Source: Chitinophagales bacterium (GTDB lineage Bacteria; Bacteroidota; Bacteroidia; Chitinophagales; LD1). From it: 64,000 nucleotides of DNA. The DNA is taken from assembly GCA_019638515.1 (NCBI GenBank), contig JAHBTS010000003.1, positions 186,001 through 250,000 of the forward strand, in the 5' to 3' direction. Shown in pieces: positions 43,580 through 52,761 of the stretch. Position numbers and translations under genes: made by a program. The notes below the pieces were generated by a model, which searched no databases, was not told the origin of the DNA, and saw nothing but the letters and a program-made list of their open reading frames with translations. The first letter of the stretch is position 1, and each line of letters starts with the position of its first letter.

Positions 43580-44227
43580 CTAAAATGCCACTCCCAAACC
43601 CATACTTAGCCGCTGATAAAATCTATTAGTGCTATACAGTATGTTTTCGGAGTACTCGTATTTCCACTCACTACTGCTTTTGTGCATTACATATCCTACC
43701 GTAAACGAAAGCGAGCCACGGCTGCGCGTGTAAATTCGTGCACCAAGTGCAGCCCCAAAGTATATACCTCCTCTGCTTTTCATGTAACTAATATATGCAT
43801 CTCGCTTCTCTTGCACTAAGAATGAATAACCGATTTCGGCACTTACTAATGGCGTTATTTTAGTTTTTAAAAATTCACTTTGCAGTTGTGCAAATACGGG
43901 CACAAACGTTTGCTTGTGAGCAAAATTTCGTTCCACCGCCACACCTGCTCCTGTAAATAAATAATTGCTAAACCGCCATCCATGAACGGTCTTTAACCCT
44001 AATGAAAAAATTCCCTCTCCGGCAGTTTCCACATCGGGGCAGTACGGGCAATAATCCGGCTTGCCGTATGTTTTTTCAAAACCAACCAATGAGCGCAGCT
44101 CCACACTTCCCATGTATCCTCTGTGCTTTGCATAAAAAGTTTTTACAGGCTGCGCCATAAGACTGTCGCGGCTTTCAGAGGTTTTAACTAAGAGTGCTAA
44201 AATTAAAATCAAAAAATATTTCGGCAT
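43580..44227 (-). CDS. predicted outer-membrane protein, unknown function
   Basis: 215 residues. Hydrophobic N-terminal signal (KYFLILILALLVKT), then an 8-stranded-type barrel pattern: RFSNYLFTGAGVAVE, VFAQLQSEFLKTKITPLVSAEIGYSF, GIYFGAALGARIY, GSLSFTVGYVMH and a terminal FYQRLSMGLGVAF ending in Phe, as outer-membrane barrels do. Two closely spaced cysteines (YCPYC) lie near residue 60. Converges on the DUF4476 gene with 14 bp between stops. Role unknown. Confidence 0.6.
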   Translation of the reverse strand: MPKYFLILILALLVKTSESRDSLMAQPVKTFYAKHRGYMGSVELRSLVGFEKTYGKPDYCPYCPDVETAGEGIFSLGLKTVHGWRFSNYLFTGAGVAVERNFAHKQTFVPVFAQLQSEFLKTKITPLVSAEIGYSFLVQEKRDAYISYMKSRGGIYFGAALGARIYTRSRGSLSFTVGYVMHKSSSEWKYEYSENILYSTNRFYQRLSMGLGVAF

Positions 44228-44300
44228 ACAGGCAACGATAATTACAGCCTAAACGTTTGCAATGCACTAAAAGGTTGTTTCACTCAAAAAAAAAGATTTT

Positions 44301-45575
44301 ATGAATAGAATACTCATGTTGCTAACCGTTTGTGTGATTGCATTTTCTTCTTGCAAAAAAGAATGCACCAAAACTATGACCTATAAAACTTATGAACCCG
44401 TTTATCTCTCCTTAGAAGAACTCCGAAAACCCATAAAAGCAGAAACTCCGCAAGCATTAAAAAAGCCCGGAAAAATTTACACCTACGGAAAATATCTTTT
44501 TGTAAACGATATAGATAGAGGCATACATGTAATTGACAACAGCAACCCTGCTGCACCTCAAAAAATTTCTTTTATCAATATTCCCGGTAATATAGACTTG
44601 GCTGTAAAGGGGAGTAAGCTATATGCCGATAGCTACATAGATTTACTTACAATTGATATTAGCAATCCGGCAGCACCTACTCAAGTAAGCAGAATTGAAA
44701 ATGCCATACCAGATAGAAATTTAGGAGCAGGCTACTATTACGACCCTGCAAAAGGCGTGGTAAAAGAATGGAAAGAAGTATTGCGCACCGATACTTTTAG
44801 CAACGATTGCAATTCTAGTTCATCCGGAGGTTATCCTATTCTGTTTGAAGGCGATCCTGTGGGTGGTGGCGTAATTTCTAATGCCTCAGGAGGTGTAAAA
44901 ACCAACACTACTGCACCCGGAAAAGGCGGCTCTATGGCTCGCTTTGCAATTGCAGCCAACCGCTTATACGTGGTAGATCAAAGCAGCTTAAAAGTATTTT
45001 CTTTAAGCAACGATGCCTTGCCTACACAAACTTCAACCGCTTACATTGGCAGAAGTATTGAAACCATTTTCCCTTACCAAAGCAAGTTGTTTATTGGCAG
45101 CATGAGCGGCATGTTTATCTATGGTTTAAACAATGCAGATGCACCCGATTTATTGGGCAGCTACAGCCATGCCACCGCCTGCGATCCGGTAGCCGTAGAA
45201 GGAAATTATGCCTTCGTAACTTTGCGCTCCGGCACCATTTGCTCCAATGCTAGTAACCAACTAGATGTAGTAGATATTTCCAATGCCGCAGCACCAACAT
45301 TAGTAACTTCGTATGCCATGACTAATCCACATGGTGTTGGTATAGAAAACGGAACACTCTTTGTGTGCGATGGCAGCGATGGCCTAAAAGTTTTCGATGC
45401 CACCGATGTTACCAAAATTACCGATAACTCATTGGCTCATTTTCAAAATATACAATCGGCAGATGTAATACCTTTCAACAAAAAATTGATTATGACAGGC
45501 GAAGAGGGAATATTTCAATACGACTACTCCGATACAAAGCATATATCTTTGCTGAGCGTTATTAGAAGAGACTAA
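44301..45575 (+). CDS. LVIVD-repeat lipoprotein
   Basis: 424 residues. Lipobox at CVIAFSSCKK. Four or more LVIVD-type repeats of a beta-propeller are visible as variants of IDISNPAAPTQVSRIE and VDISNAAAPTLVTSYA, the same core in GIHVIDNSNPAAPQKISFIN and GLKVFDATD. LVIVD proteins are extracytoplasmic and thought to bind surface components. It is 16 bp upstream of the ECF sigma gene, so likely in one operon, suggesting a sensing or envelope role. Confidence 0.85.
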   Translation: MNRILMLLTVCVIAFSSCKKECTKTMTYKTYEPVYLSLEELRKPIKAETPQALKKPGKIYTYGKYLFVNDIDRGIHVIDNSNPAAPQKISFINIPGNIDLAVKGSKLYADSYIDLLTIDISNPAAPTQVSRIENAIPDRNLGAGYYYDPAKGVVKEWKEVLRTDTFSNDCNSSSSGGYPILFEGDPVGGGVISNASGGVKTNTTAPGKGGSMARFAIAANRLYVVDQSSLKVFSLSNDALPTQTSTAYIGRSIETIFPYQSKLFIGSMSGMFIYGLNNADAPDLLGSYSHATACDPVAVEGNYAFVTLRSGTICSNASNQLDVVDISNAAAPTLVTSYAMTNPHGVGIENGTLFVCDGSDGLKVFDATDVTKITDNSLAHFQNIQSADVIPFNKKLIMTGEEGIFQYDYSDTKHISLLSVIRRD

Positions 45576-45591
45576 TTACTTACCCTCCCGA

Positions 45592-46173
45592 ATGGAAGTA
45601 ACATACAAACAAACTTTAGAAGCTTTAATAGAAGGATGCCTTCGCCAAGAGCCGTTAGCCCAAAAACGGCTCTACGAAAGGTATTTCGGCAAACTCATGG
45701 GAGTGTGTATGCGCTATGCTTCTTGTAAAAGCGAAGCCATGGAAATACTAAACAACGCCTTCCTTAAAATTTTCACTTCCATAGAGCAATACAAAAGGGG
45801 AAATGGAAACTTCGAAGGCTGGATGTATCGTATAGTAGTAAACTCAGCTATAGACCACTTGCGAAAAGAAATAAAACACCGCCACACAGACGAAGAAAAA
45901 GCCATCTTTATAGAAACCTCCGAAGACATACTTTCAGCATTGCAGGCAGAAGAAATTATTGCCTTGGTAAATAAACTCTCGCCTGCATACCGTGCTGTTT
46001 TCAACTTGTATATAGTAGAAGGTTATACCCATCAAGAAATTGCAACACAGTTGAATATTACCGAAGGCACCTCTAAAAGTAATCTCGCAAAAGCCCGTAT
46101 GAATCTTCAAAAAATGCTTCGCGAAACCATGAAAATTCAAGATACAAAACTATTGGCAAATGGAACCGAATGA
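45592..46173 (+). CDS. ECF-type RNA polymerase sigma-70 factor
   Basis: 193 residues. Region 2 covers about 25-95 (LYERYFGKLMGVCMRY, EAMEILNNAFLKIFTSIEQY, FEGWMYRIVVNSAIDHLRK) and region 4 about 125-175 (VEGYTHQEIATQLNITEGTSKSNLAKAR). There is no region 3, which defines the ECF group. It would redirect RNA polymerase to an envelope-stress or surface-signal regulon. Its stop overlaps the next gene by 14 nt, indicating coupled translation with a likely regulator. Exact ECF subgroup cannot be set here. Confidence 0.93.
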   Translation: MEVTYKQTLEALIEGCLRQEPLAQKRLYERYFGKLMGVCMRYASCKSEAMEILNNAFLKIFTSIEQYKRGNGNFEGWMYRIVVNSAIDHLRKEIKHRHTDEEKAIFIETSEDILSALQAEEIIALVNKLSPAYRAVFNLYIVEGYTHQEIATQLNITEGTSKSNLAKARMNLQKMLRETMKIQDTKLLANGTE

Positions 46174-47431
46174 TAAACTTTTAAAAGAAAAATTAGAAGC
46201 ATATCAAGCACCATTCGATGCTGCTGCATGGCAAGGTATGGAGCAATTGCTTCAACAAAAAAAGAAACGCAGGTTTTTAGTGTGGTGGTGGTGGCTCGGC
46301 ACTTCGCTCGCAGCAGCTATTGCCGTTATTTCACTACTGCTACTAACTCCTAAGGAAAACGCCATCGGCAGCAATCCTGCTATTGCAACTGCCAATAGTT
46401 ACAATCATAAAAATTTCACAGAAAACACTACGCATAACACATACTCAACTACACGCAGCACTGATGCCAAAACACCAGTAACAACAACCCAAGCAGAACA
46501 ACAGCATTCAACAATTCAGCAAAGCAACACCACAGAAACTATAGCTCCACACTCCCACTTTACTGCATTCAATGGTAAAAAAAATCATACTAAAGCTTTG
46601 CGCAAAGCGCTAGCTGCATCGCCTAAAGCCCAGCCACACCAAAGCCAACTGCCCATATATACCACACCTACTACACAAGCACCATACACCACCCTAAATG
46701 GCTTAGCAGCCACCGAACTAAGTACGCAAAATACAGCTCTAGAATTACAGCAAAACGAACAAAATGAATCGGTACAACTTCCGGTAAAAAAGAAAAAATA
46801 TCGGTATGAATTAGGCATCAATTCCGGTAGCTTTGCAGTAGCAACAGGCAATAACTTCCACACAAAACCATCATGGTTTTTAGGTATTCAAGAAGCTTAT
46901 CGCTTTGGCAAATATTTTGCCTTTACTGATGGCTTTTATTACAGCCGTACATCGCTTCGCCAACAATTTTCGTTGGCAGACTCCGGTATCGGACTAAAGC
47001 ACTACGAAACAAATTTTCATACCGTTTCGCTTGCATTGGGCGTACAGGTATATCCTATTTCTACCAAGAAAATAGATTGGTATATAGGCGCAGGCATATT
47101 CAATAATTTTAAAATAAAAGAAAGAATAGAATACACCATAAATGCACAAAAAGTTACTGAAGACCAACTAACAGGAAACCCGCCAACTGTAGGAACCATG
47201 AATGTGGGAAACAAGAGCAATACCGTTGCCGAAACCGAATTGCAAAAAGGATATGGCACAAAAATATACACGCTGAATGTATATACTTCTACCGGCATAG
47301 AAACAAGCCTATATAAAGGTTTGCGAATGAACATGGGAATTCAGTATCAATTGGGGGCTTTAAAATCCATAGACAAAATATCGCACCCGCACTTTATTGG
47401 TGCCGAACTCGGATTGCGGTATAGATTCTAA
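46160..47431 (+). CDS. membrane protein with N-terminal TM segment, linker and C-terminal barrel-like domain
   Basis: 423 residues. N-terminal FDAAAWQGMEQLL is a Bacteroidota motif seen before membrane helices in sigma-linked proteins. A basic stretch KKKKRR then a membrane helix (WWWWLGTSLAAAIAVISLLLL, about 43-63) follow. A Thr/Asn/Gln-rich flexible linker (about 75-205) leads to a beta-rich C-terminal domain (YRYELGINSGSFAVATG, FHTVSLALGVQVYPI, GLRMNMGIQYQLGAL) resembling outer-membrane barrel proteins. Coupled to the sigma gene, it is a candidate membrane anti-sigma-like partner. Confidence 0.65.
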   Translation: MEPNDKLLKEKLEAYQAPFDAAAWQGMEQLLQQKKKRRFLVWWWWLGTSLAAAIAVISLLLLTPKENAIGSNPAIATANSYNHKNFTENTTHNTYSTTRSTDAKTPVTTTQAEQQHSTIQQSNTTETIAPHSHFTAFNGKKNHTKALRKALAASPKAQPHQSQLPIYTTPTTQAPYTTLNGLAATELSTQNTALELQQNEQNESVQLPVKKKKYRYELGINSGSFAVATGNNFHTKPSWFLGIQEAYRFGKYFAFTDGFYYSRTSLRQQFSLADSGIGLKHYETNFHTVSLALGVQVYPISTKKIDWYIGAGIFNNFKIKERIEYTINAQKVTEDQLTGNPPTVGTMNVGNKSNTVAETELQKGYGTKIYTLNVYTSTGIETSLYKGLRMNMGIQYQLGALKSIDKISHPHFIGAELGLRYRF

Positions 47432-47502
47432 ACTCACTTTATTAAAAAAGTTAAAACTACGCAGCGGGATAAAAATCGTATTCCTAAAGCCGAAACACTT
47501 CT

Positions 47503-47510
47503 TATTTTCG
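47503..47510 (+). promoter_or_regulatory. putative -7 element (TAnnTTCG)
   Basis: TATTTTCG ends 21 bp before the ATG at 47532, the same distance as the box before the LysM gene. The usual TTTG at -33 is not seen. Confidence 0.3.
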
Positions 47511-47531
47511 CGCCTCACAAAACTATCATAT

Positions 47532-48155
47532 ATGAAAAAATCATATTTTTCCATTGCACTTTTAGCACTTACACTTACAGCAAGTACTGCATTCTCACAA
47601 GCCTTTGAAAAAGGAGGAAAGTATATTAACGTAAACTTGGGCGCAGCTCAAATGTGGCACATAGGTGGCGATCTTAATTACAATAATTACGGCTTTAATG
47701 GCTATACACCTATTACCGGACAATTAGGCTTGCAAATGGAATTTGGTGTACACGAATATGTGGGCGTTGGCTTTACCACAGGCTTAGGTTTTGGAGCCGG
47801 CTTAGGAGGACACCGCTATTATGGTTATTACGGCTATTACAACTATAATTACTACACTCCCGAAGTAAACATTCCTATTGGCGCATTTGCAAACTTCCAC
47901 TTCTACCAACTTATTGCCGATAAAACAGGGAAAGATATCCATGCCGACAAATTAGATATTTACGCAGGTTTAAATGTAGGCTCAGGAGCAGCCATTTTAC
48001 TTCCTAAAAATTCCGACAAGACTTATGTTTCTGCACTTTTCTTCATTGGGCCACACGTGGGCGTTCGCTACTTCTTCAACGAAAAAGTTGGTGTAAATGC
48101 AGAATTGGGCTACGGCAAAAGCTTCTTCAACGGAGGCGTAGTTTTCAAACTCTAA
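47532..48155 (+). CDS. secreted Gly/Tyr-rich outer-membrane barrel-like protein
   Basis: 207 residues from the ATG at 47532, which gives a signal peptide (SYFSIALLALTLTASTAFSQ). Strands alternate hydrophobic and polar residues (VNLGAAQMWHIGG, YVGVGFTTGLGFGAGLGG, IGPHVGVRYFFNEKVGVNAEL), with a Tyr-rich loop HRYYGYYGYYNYNYY. Ends GGVVFKL. Small outer-membrane barrel of the OmpW/PorT-like kind is likely; function unknown. 13 bp upstream of tag. Confidence 0.6.
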   Translation: MKKSYFSIALLALTLTASTAFSQAFEKGGKYINVNLGAAQMWHIGGDLNYNNYGFNGYTPITGQLGLQMEFGVHEYVGVGFTTGLGFGAGLGGHRYYGYYGYYNYNYYTPEVNIPIGAFANFHFYQLIADKTGKDIHADKLDIYAGLNVGSGAAILLPKNSDKTYVSALFFIGPHVGVRYFFNEKVGVNAELGYGKSFFNGGVVFKL

Positions 48156-48167
48156 ACAGCTACATAC

Positions 48168-48755
48168 ATGAAAGCAACATACACACCTGCCGACAACAAA
48201 AAACGTTGCGGTTGGTGCTTAAAGGATGATTTGTATGTTGCCTATCACGACCATGAGTGGGGCACACCCATACATGACGATAAGTTGCTATTTGAATTTT
48301 TGGTACTTGAAAGTTTCCAAGCTGGATTAAGTTGGCATACCGTTTTGAAAAAACGCGAAAATTTTAGAAAAGCATTTGCCGGATTTGATGTAGCCAAAGT
48401 TGCAAAATTTAATACTGCCAAAGTAGAAGCACTCATGCAAAACGAAGGCATTATCCGCAACCGCTTAAAAATAGAAGCTGCTATAAACAATGCTGCCTGC
48501 TTTATTGCAGTTCAAAAAGAGTTTGGTAGTTTCAACAAATATGTTTGGCAATTTACCGGAGGAAAAACCATTGATAACCATCCCAAAACACTCAGCCAAG
48601 TACCGCCAACCTCACCGGAAAGCGATGCCATGAGTAAAGATATGGGAAAACGAGGTTTTAAATTTCGCGGCAGCACTATTTGTTATGCATTCATGCAAGC
48701 CGTTGGCATGGTAAACGATCATATAGAAGACTGCTGGCGAAAAACCCAAAAGTAG
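48168..48755 (+). CDS. tag: DNA-3-methyladenine glycosylase I
   Basis: 195 residues. Removes 3-methyladenine from alkylated DNA. The zinc-binding set of Tag is visible: KRCGWC at the N-terminus, the His of YHDHEWG, and His and Cys in NDHIEDCW near the C-terminus. The catalytic region ESFQAGLSWHTVLKKRENF is typical. Identification firm. It shares no theme with the adjacent barrel gene. Confidence 0.96.
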   Translation: MKATYTPADNKKRCGWCLKDDLYVAYHDHEWGTPIHDDKLLFEFLVLESFQAGLSWHTVLKKRENFRKAFAGFDVAKVAKFNTAKVEALMQNEGIIRNRLKIEAAINNAACFIAVQKEFGSFNKYVWQFTGGKTIDNHPKTLSQVPPTSPESDAMSKDMGKRGFKFRGSTICYAFMQAVGMVNDHIEDCWRKTQK

Positions 48756-48914
48756 TTTCCACTGCCACATTGCAACATTTACATGTAAAATTATTGCCCC
48801 TAATTATTTTATCCACTTAGGTTCAATTTTACGCACCAAGTATTTCAAGTAAAATAAGAAGTTTGCGTTGCACCCTTCGTGCATATTCTCCATTATTTTC
48901 TTACATTTCACATT

Positions 48915-51900
48915 ATGCAGTTCGCTCACTTACATTGCCATACCCAATTTTCGCTGCTCGATGGTGCAGCAAAAATTCCTGCACTCTATAAAAAAGCAGT
49001 AGCCGATGGGCAAAAAGCCATTGCCATTACCGATCACGGAAATATGTTTGGCGTATTTGAGTTTGTAGCCGAAGCCACCAAAATAAACAAGAGCGCTGGC
49101 TCTACTGTAATAAAACCAATTGTAGGCTGCGAATTTTACGTTGTTCAAGACCGTACAAAAAAAACTTTTACCAAAGAAGATAAAGACATTCGCCACCATC
49201 AACTCCTGCTTGCCAAAAACGAAACAGGCTATAAAAACCTTGTAAAACTGTGCTCACTCGGCTTTACCGAAGGCATGTACGGCAAATATCCGCGTATAGA
49301 TAAAAGCCTTATTGAAAAATACCACGAAGGACTAATTGCCACCACCTGCTGCATTGGAGCAGAAGTGCCACAAACCATACTACGCAAAGGCGAAGCCGCA
49401 GGCGAAGCTGCATTTAAATGGTGGCTCGATTTATTTGGCGAAGACTACTATGTAGAACTCCAACGCCACAATCTTTTAGAGCAACACCAAGTAAACGAAG
49501 TACTTCTAAAATTTGCTCAAAAGCACCAAGTAGTAGTTATTGCTTCAAACGATTCGCATTATGTAGATAAAGAAGATTACAATGCACACGATATTTTACT
49601 CTGTATAAATACCGGTGAAAAAAAAACCACACCTATTCAAAAAGATGTGGTAGATGAAGACGACCTAAAAACCCATGCCAGACGCTTTGGCTTCCCCAAC
49701 GATGAATTCTATTTTAAAACCACCGCAGAAATGGCCAAGCTTTTCGAAGATATTCCAGAAGCAGTGGACAACACCATGCAAATTGCAGATAAAGTAGAAA
49801 TACTATCGCTGGAAAAAAGTATTCTACTACCCAATTTCCCCATTCCAAAACAATTTGAAATACACACCACCACACAGTTTATTGATAAAAATGAAATTAC
49901 ACCCGATGTACACAACCAATGGGAGTACCTTAAACACCTCACTTACGAAGGCGCACAAAAACGCTATGGAGAAATTACCTCCGATATTCAAAAACGCTTA
50001 GATTTTGAACTCTTCACCATTAAAACAATGGGGTTTGCCGGTTACTTTTTAATAGTGAGCGATTTCATAAAAGCAGGAAGAGATTTAGGCGTACTCATTG
50101 GCCCCGGTCGCGGCTCGGCAGCAGGCTCGGCTGTAGCATACTGCATCGGTATCACCAATATAGATCCTATCAAATACGATTTGCTATTTGAACGCTTTCT
50201 AAACCCAGACCGCAAAAGTATGCCCGATATAGATACCGATTTTGACGATGAAGGCAGGCAGCGCGTTATTGATTACGTAGTAGATAAATATGGCAAAGCA
50301 CAAGTAGCACAAATTATTACCTACGGCACCATGGCGGCCAAAAGCAGCATAAAAGACGTAGCACGCGTACTCGATTTGCCATTGGCAGAATCCAATGCAC
50401 TTGCCAAGTTAGTTCCCGATAAACCGGGCACTTCTCTCGAAAAAATACTTACCACACCTGCCGAAGGTAAAGACGGACTAAAAGAAAAATTGAACTACCA
50501 AAGCGATGAAATAGACAACATAAAAAAACTACAAGAGAAGTTCCACAGCCAAACCCCCGAGGGCGAAGTATTGCGCGAAGCCATTAAACTGGAAGGAACC
50601 GTACGCAATACCGGAGTACACGCTGCAGGTGTAATTATTGCACCCAAAGACCTACGCGAAATTTTACCCGTTGCCACCGCTAAAGATTCCGACCTGTGGG
50701 TTACACAATTCGAAGGAAATATTATTGAAAATGCGGGCGTAATAAAAATGGACTTTTTAGGATTAAAAACCCTTACCATTCTACGCGATGCAGTGCAATT
50801 GATAAAGCAGAACCACCAAATAGAAATTGATTTAGATGCCATTCCGCTTACCGATGAAACTACATACCAACTATATCAACGAGGAGAAACCAATGCCACT
50901 TTCCAATTCGAAAGTGTAGGAATGCAAAAATACCTCAAAGAATTAAAGCCCGACAAGTTTGGCGACCTCATTGCCATGAACGCCCTCTACCGCCCCGGAC
51001 CAATAGAATACATTCCCCAATTTATTGCACGTAAACACGGGCGCGAGGTAGTAACCTACGACCTCCCCGAAATGGAAGAAACACTTAAAGATACTTATGG
51101 CATTACCGTATATCAAGAGCAAGTAATGCTACTCTCGCAAAAACTTGCAAACTTTACCAAAGGCGATGCCGATGTGCTTCGAAAAGCAATGGGTAAAAAA
51201 GACCGTAAAACCCTAGATAAACTAAAACCAATGTTTATTGAAAATGCTTCACAAAAAGGGCACGCCCCCAAAATACTCGAAAAAATATGGAGCGACTGGG
51301 AAGCCTTTGCCTCCTATGCCTTCAATAAATCGCACTCCACCTGCTATGCCTTTGTAGCCTTCCAAACAGCATACCTTAAAGCCCACTATCCCGCAGAATA
51401 TATGGCTGCCGTGCTTTCAAACAACATGGGTAACATCGAAAAAATCACCTTCTTTATGGATGAATGCAAACGCATGGGGCTAAAAGTAAAAGGACCCGAT
51501 ATCAACGAAAGCAGCCTAAAATTTGCGGTAAATAAACAAGGCGAAATCCGCTATGCACTATCTGCCATTAAAGGCGTGGGCGAAGCTGCCGTGCAATCGC
51601 TCTTAGAAGAGCGCAATACCAATGGAGCATACACCTCTATTTTCGATCTTACTAAACGCTCTAACCTGCGTTCGGTAAATAAAAAATCGCTAGAAAACTT
51701 AGTGCTTGCAGGCGCATTCGATAGCTTTCCAAACATAACCCGCAGCATGTATTTAGAGAAAGACGAAAAAGGAAGTTATGGATTAGAATATGCCATGCAG
51801 TACGGCCAAAAAATACAAAACGGAAAAGCCATGCAGCAAAATTCCTTGTTTGGCGGCACTGCCGATGACGATATTGCCGAACCCAACATACCCAAACGCG

Positions 51901-52637
51901 AAGAGTGGCCACTACTCGAAAAACTAAAAAAAGAAAAAGAAGTTACAGGCATTTACTTGAGCGGTCATCCACTAGATGATTACAAACTCGAAATTCAACA
52001 TTTTACCAATTGCAAATTATCCGATATTGAAAAAAATAGAGATAAAGACTTGCGAGTGGCGGGCATTGTGGCATCTACCACTACACGCATAGGAAAAAAT
52101 GGAAATGCTTATGCCATCTTCACTTTAGAAGACTACGATGGTTCATACGAAATAGCCCTTTTTGGCAAAGATTTCTTAGATTTTAAACCATACATTACAC
52201 AAGAAGGAGCTTTGCTCCACCTGCAAGGTCGCTACCAGCTACGTTTTAGAAACAGTAATAGCTTTGGTTTTGTAATATCGCGAATAGAACTCTTAAGCGA
52301 AATACGCCAAAAGCAAACCCAATCGGTAGTTTTTTATATAAACGACCTTGAAATATCTGATTACATTATTGATGAAATAGTAAACATCTGCACAAAACAT
52401 CCGGGCAGTATTCCCGTAAAATTCTGTATTAAAAACGAAGAAGATAATTTTGAAGTAAAACTGCGCTCCAATGTAAAAATAGACCTCTCTTCTTTCTTCT
52501 TGGCAGATCTGAATTTACTCCCTGAATTGCATATTGGATTAAACAATAGCAGGCCTGTAATAGAAATGAAGTCTTTAGCTTTAGATGATGAAGAATCGGA
52601 ACTGCAAACCACCATTGACACATCAGAAAATGATTAG
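48915..52637 (+). CDS. dnaE: DNA polymerase III alpha subunit
   Basis: Replicative polymerase catalytic subunit; 1240 residues from the ATG at 48915 (MQFAHLHCHTQFSLLDG). An N-terminal PHP domain with intact His residues (HLHCHTQF, ITDHGN) is followed by the polymerase core: GPGRGSAAGSAVAYCIGIT and the catalytic acid pair in MPDIDTDFDDEGRQ. Later come the tandem HhH region and the OB fold (VAGIVASTTTRIGKNGNAYAIF) near 1050-1130. An earlier in-frame ATG (48879) would add 12 residues and is unlikely. Identification firm. Confidence 0.98.
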   Translation: MQFAHLHCHTQFSLLDGAAKIPALYKKAVADGQKAIAITDHGNMFGVFEFVAEATKINKSAGSTVIKPIVGCEFYVVQDRTKKTFTKEDKDIRHHQLLLAKNETGYKNLVKLCSLGFTEGMYGKYPRIDKSLIEKYHEGLIATTCCIGAEVPQTILRKGEAAGEAAFKWWLDLFGEDYYVELQRHNLLEQHQVNEVLLKFAQKHQVVVIASNDSHYVDKEDYNAHDILLCINTGEKKTTPIQKDVVDEDDLKTHARRFGFPNDEFYFKTTAEMAKLFEDIPEAVDNTMQIADKVEILSLEKSILLPNFPIPKQFEIHTTTQFIDKNEITPDVHNQWEYLKHLTYEGAQKRYGEITSDIQKRLDFELFTIKTMGFAGYFLIVSDFIKAGRDLGVLIGPGRGSAAGSAVAYCIGITNIDPIKYDLLFERFLNPDRKSMPDIDTDFDDEGRQRVIDYVVDKYGKAQVAQIITYGTMAAKSSIKDVARVLDLPLAESNALAKLVPDKPGTSLEKILTTPAEGKDGLKEKLNYQSDEIDNIKKLQEKFHSQTPEGEVLREAIKLEGTVRNTGVHAAGVIIAPKDLREILPVATAKDSDLWVTQFEGNIIENAGVIKMDFLGLKTLTILRDAVQLIKQNHQIEIDLDAIPLTDETTYQLYQRGETNATFQFESVGMQKYLKELKPDKFGDLIAMNALYRPGPIEYIPQFIARKHGREVVTYDLPEMEETLKDTYGITVYQEQVMLLSQKLANFTKGDADVLRKAMGKKDRKTLDKLKPMFIENASQKGHAPKILEKIWSDWEAFASYAFNKSHSTCYAFVAFQTAYLKAHYPAEYMAAVLSNNMGNIEKITFFMDECKRMGLKVKGPDINESSLKFAVNKQGEIRYALSAIKGVGEAAVQSLLEERNTNGAYTSIFDLTKRSNLRSVNKKSLENLVLAGAFDSFPNITRSMYLEKDEKGSYGLEYAMQYGQKIQNGKAMQQNSLFGGTADDDIAEPNIPKREEWPLLEKLKKEKEVTGIYLSGHPLDDYKLEIQHFTNCKLSDIEKNRDKDLRVAGIVASTTTRIGKNGNAYAIFTLEDYDGSYEIALFGKDFLDFKPYITQEGALLHLQGRYQLRFRNSNSFGFVISRIELLSEIRQKQTQSVVFYINDLEISDYIIDEIVNICTKHPGSIPVKFCIKNEEDNFEVKLRSNVKIDLSSFFLADLNLLPELHIGLNNSRPVIEMKSLALDDEESELQTTIDTSEND

Positions 52638-52761
52638 CATCTATCTTTGCCAATTCTTAAAACTCCAAATTGTGAAGAAAAAGTTAATAATTATACCACA
52701 GAATACGTTGTAATTATTACTTTGGTGCGGTAAAATAAATTTCAAAACAAAATTCTGTGCT

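Noticed and set aside
48778..48789. Palindrome TTTACATGTAAA upstream of dnaE as a Crp/Fnr site
   Set aside because: Too short and AT-rich to separate from chance, and no matching site was seen elsewhere in the window.
52685..52719. 9-bp inverted repeat TAATAATTA / TAATTATTA before the DUF4397 gene
   Set aside because: Made only of A and T in an AT-rich gap; likely by chance.
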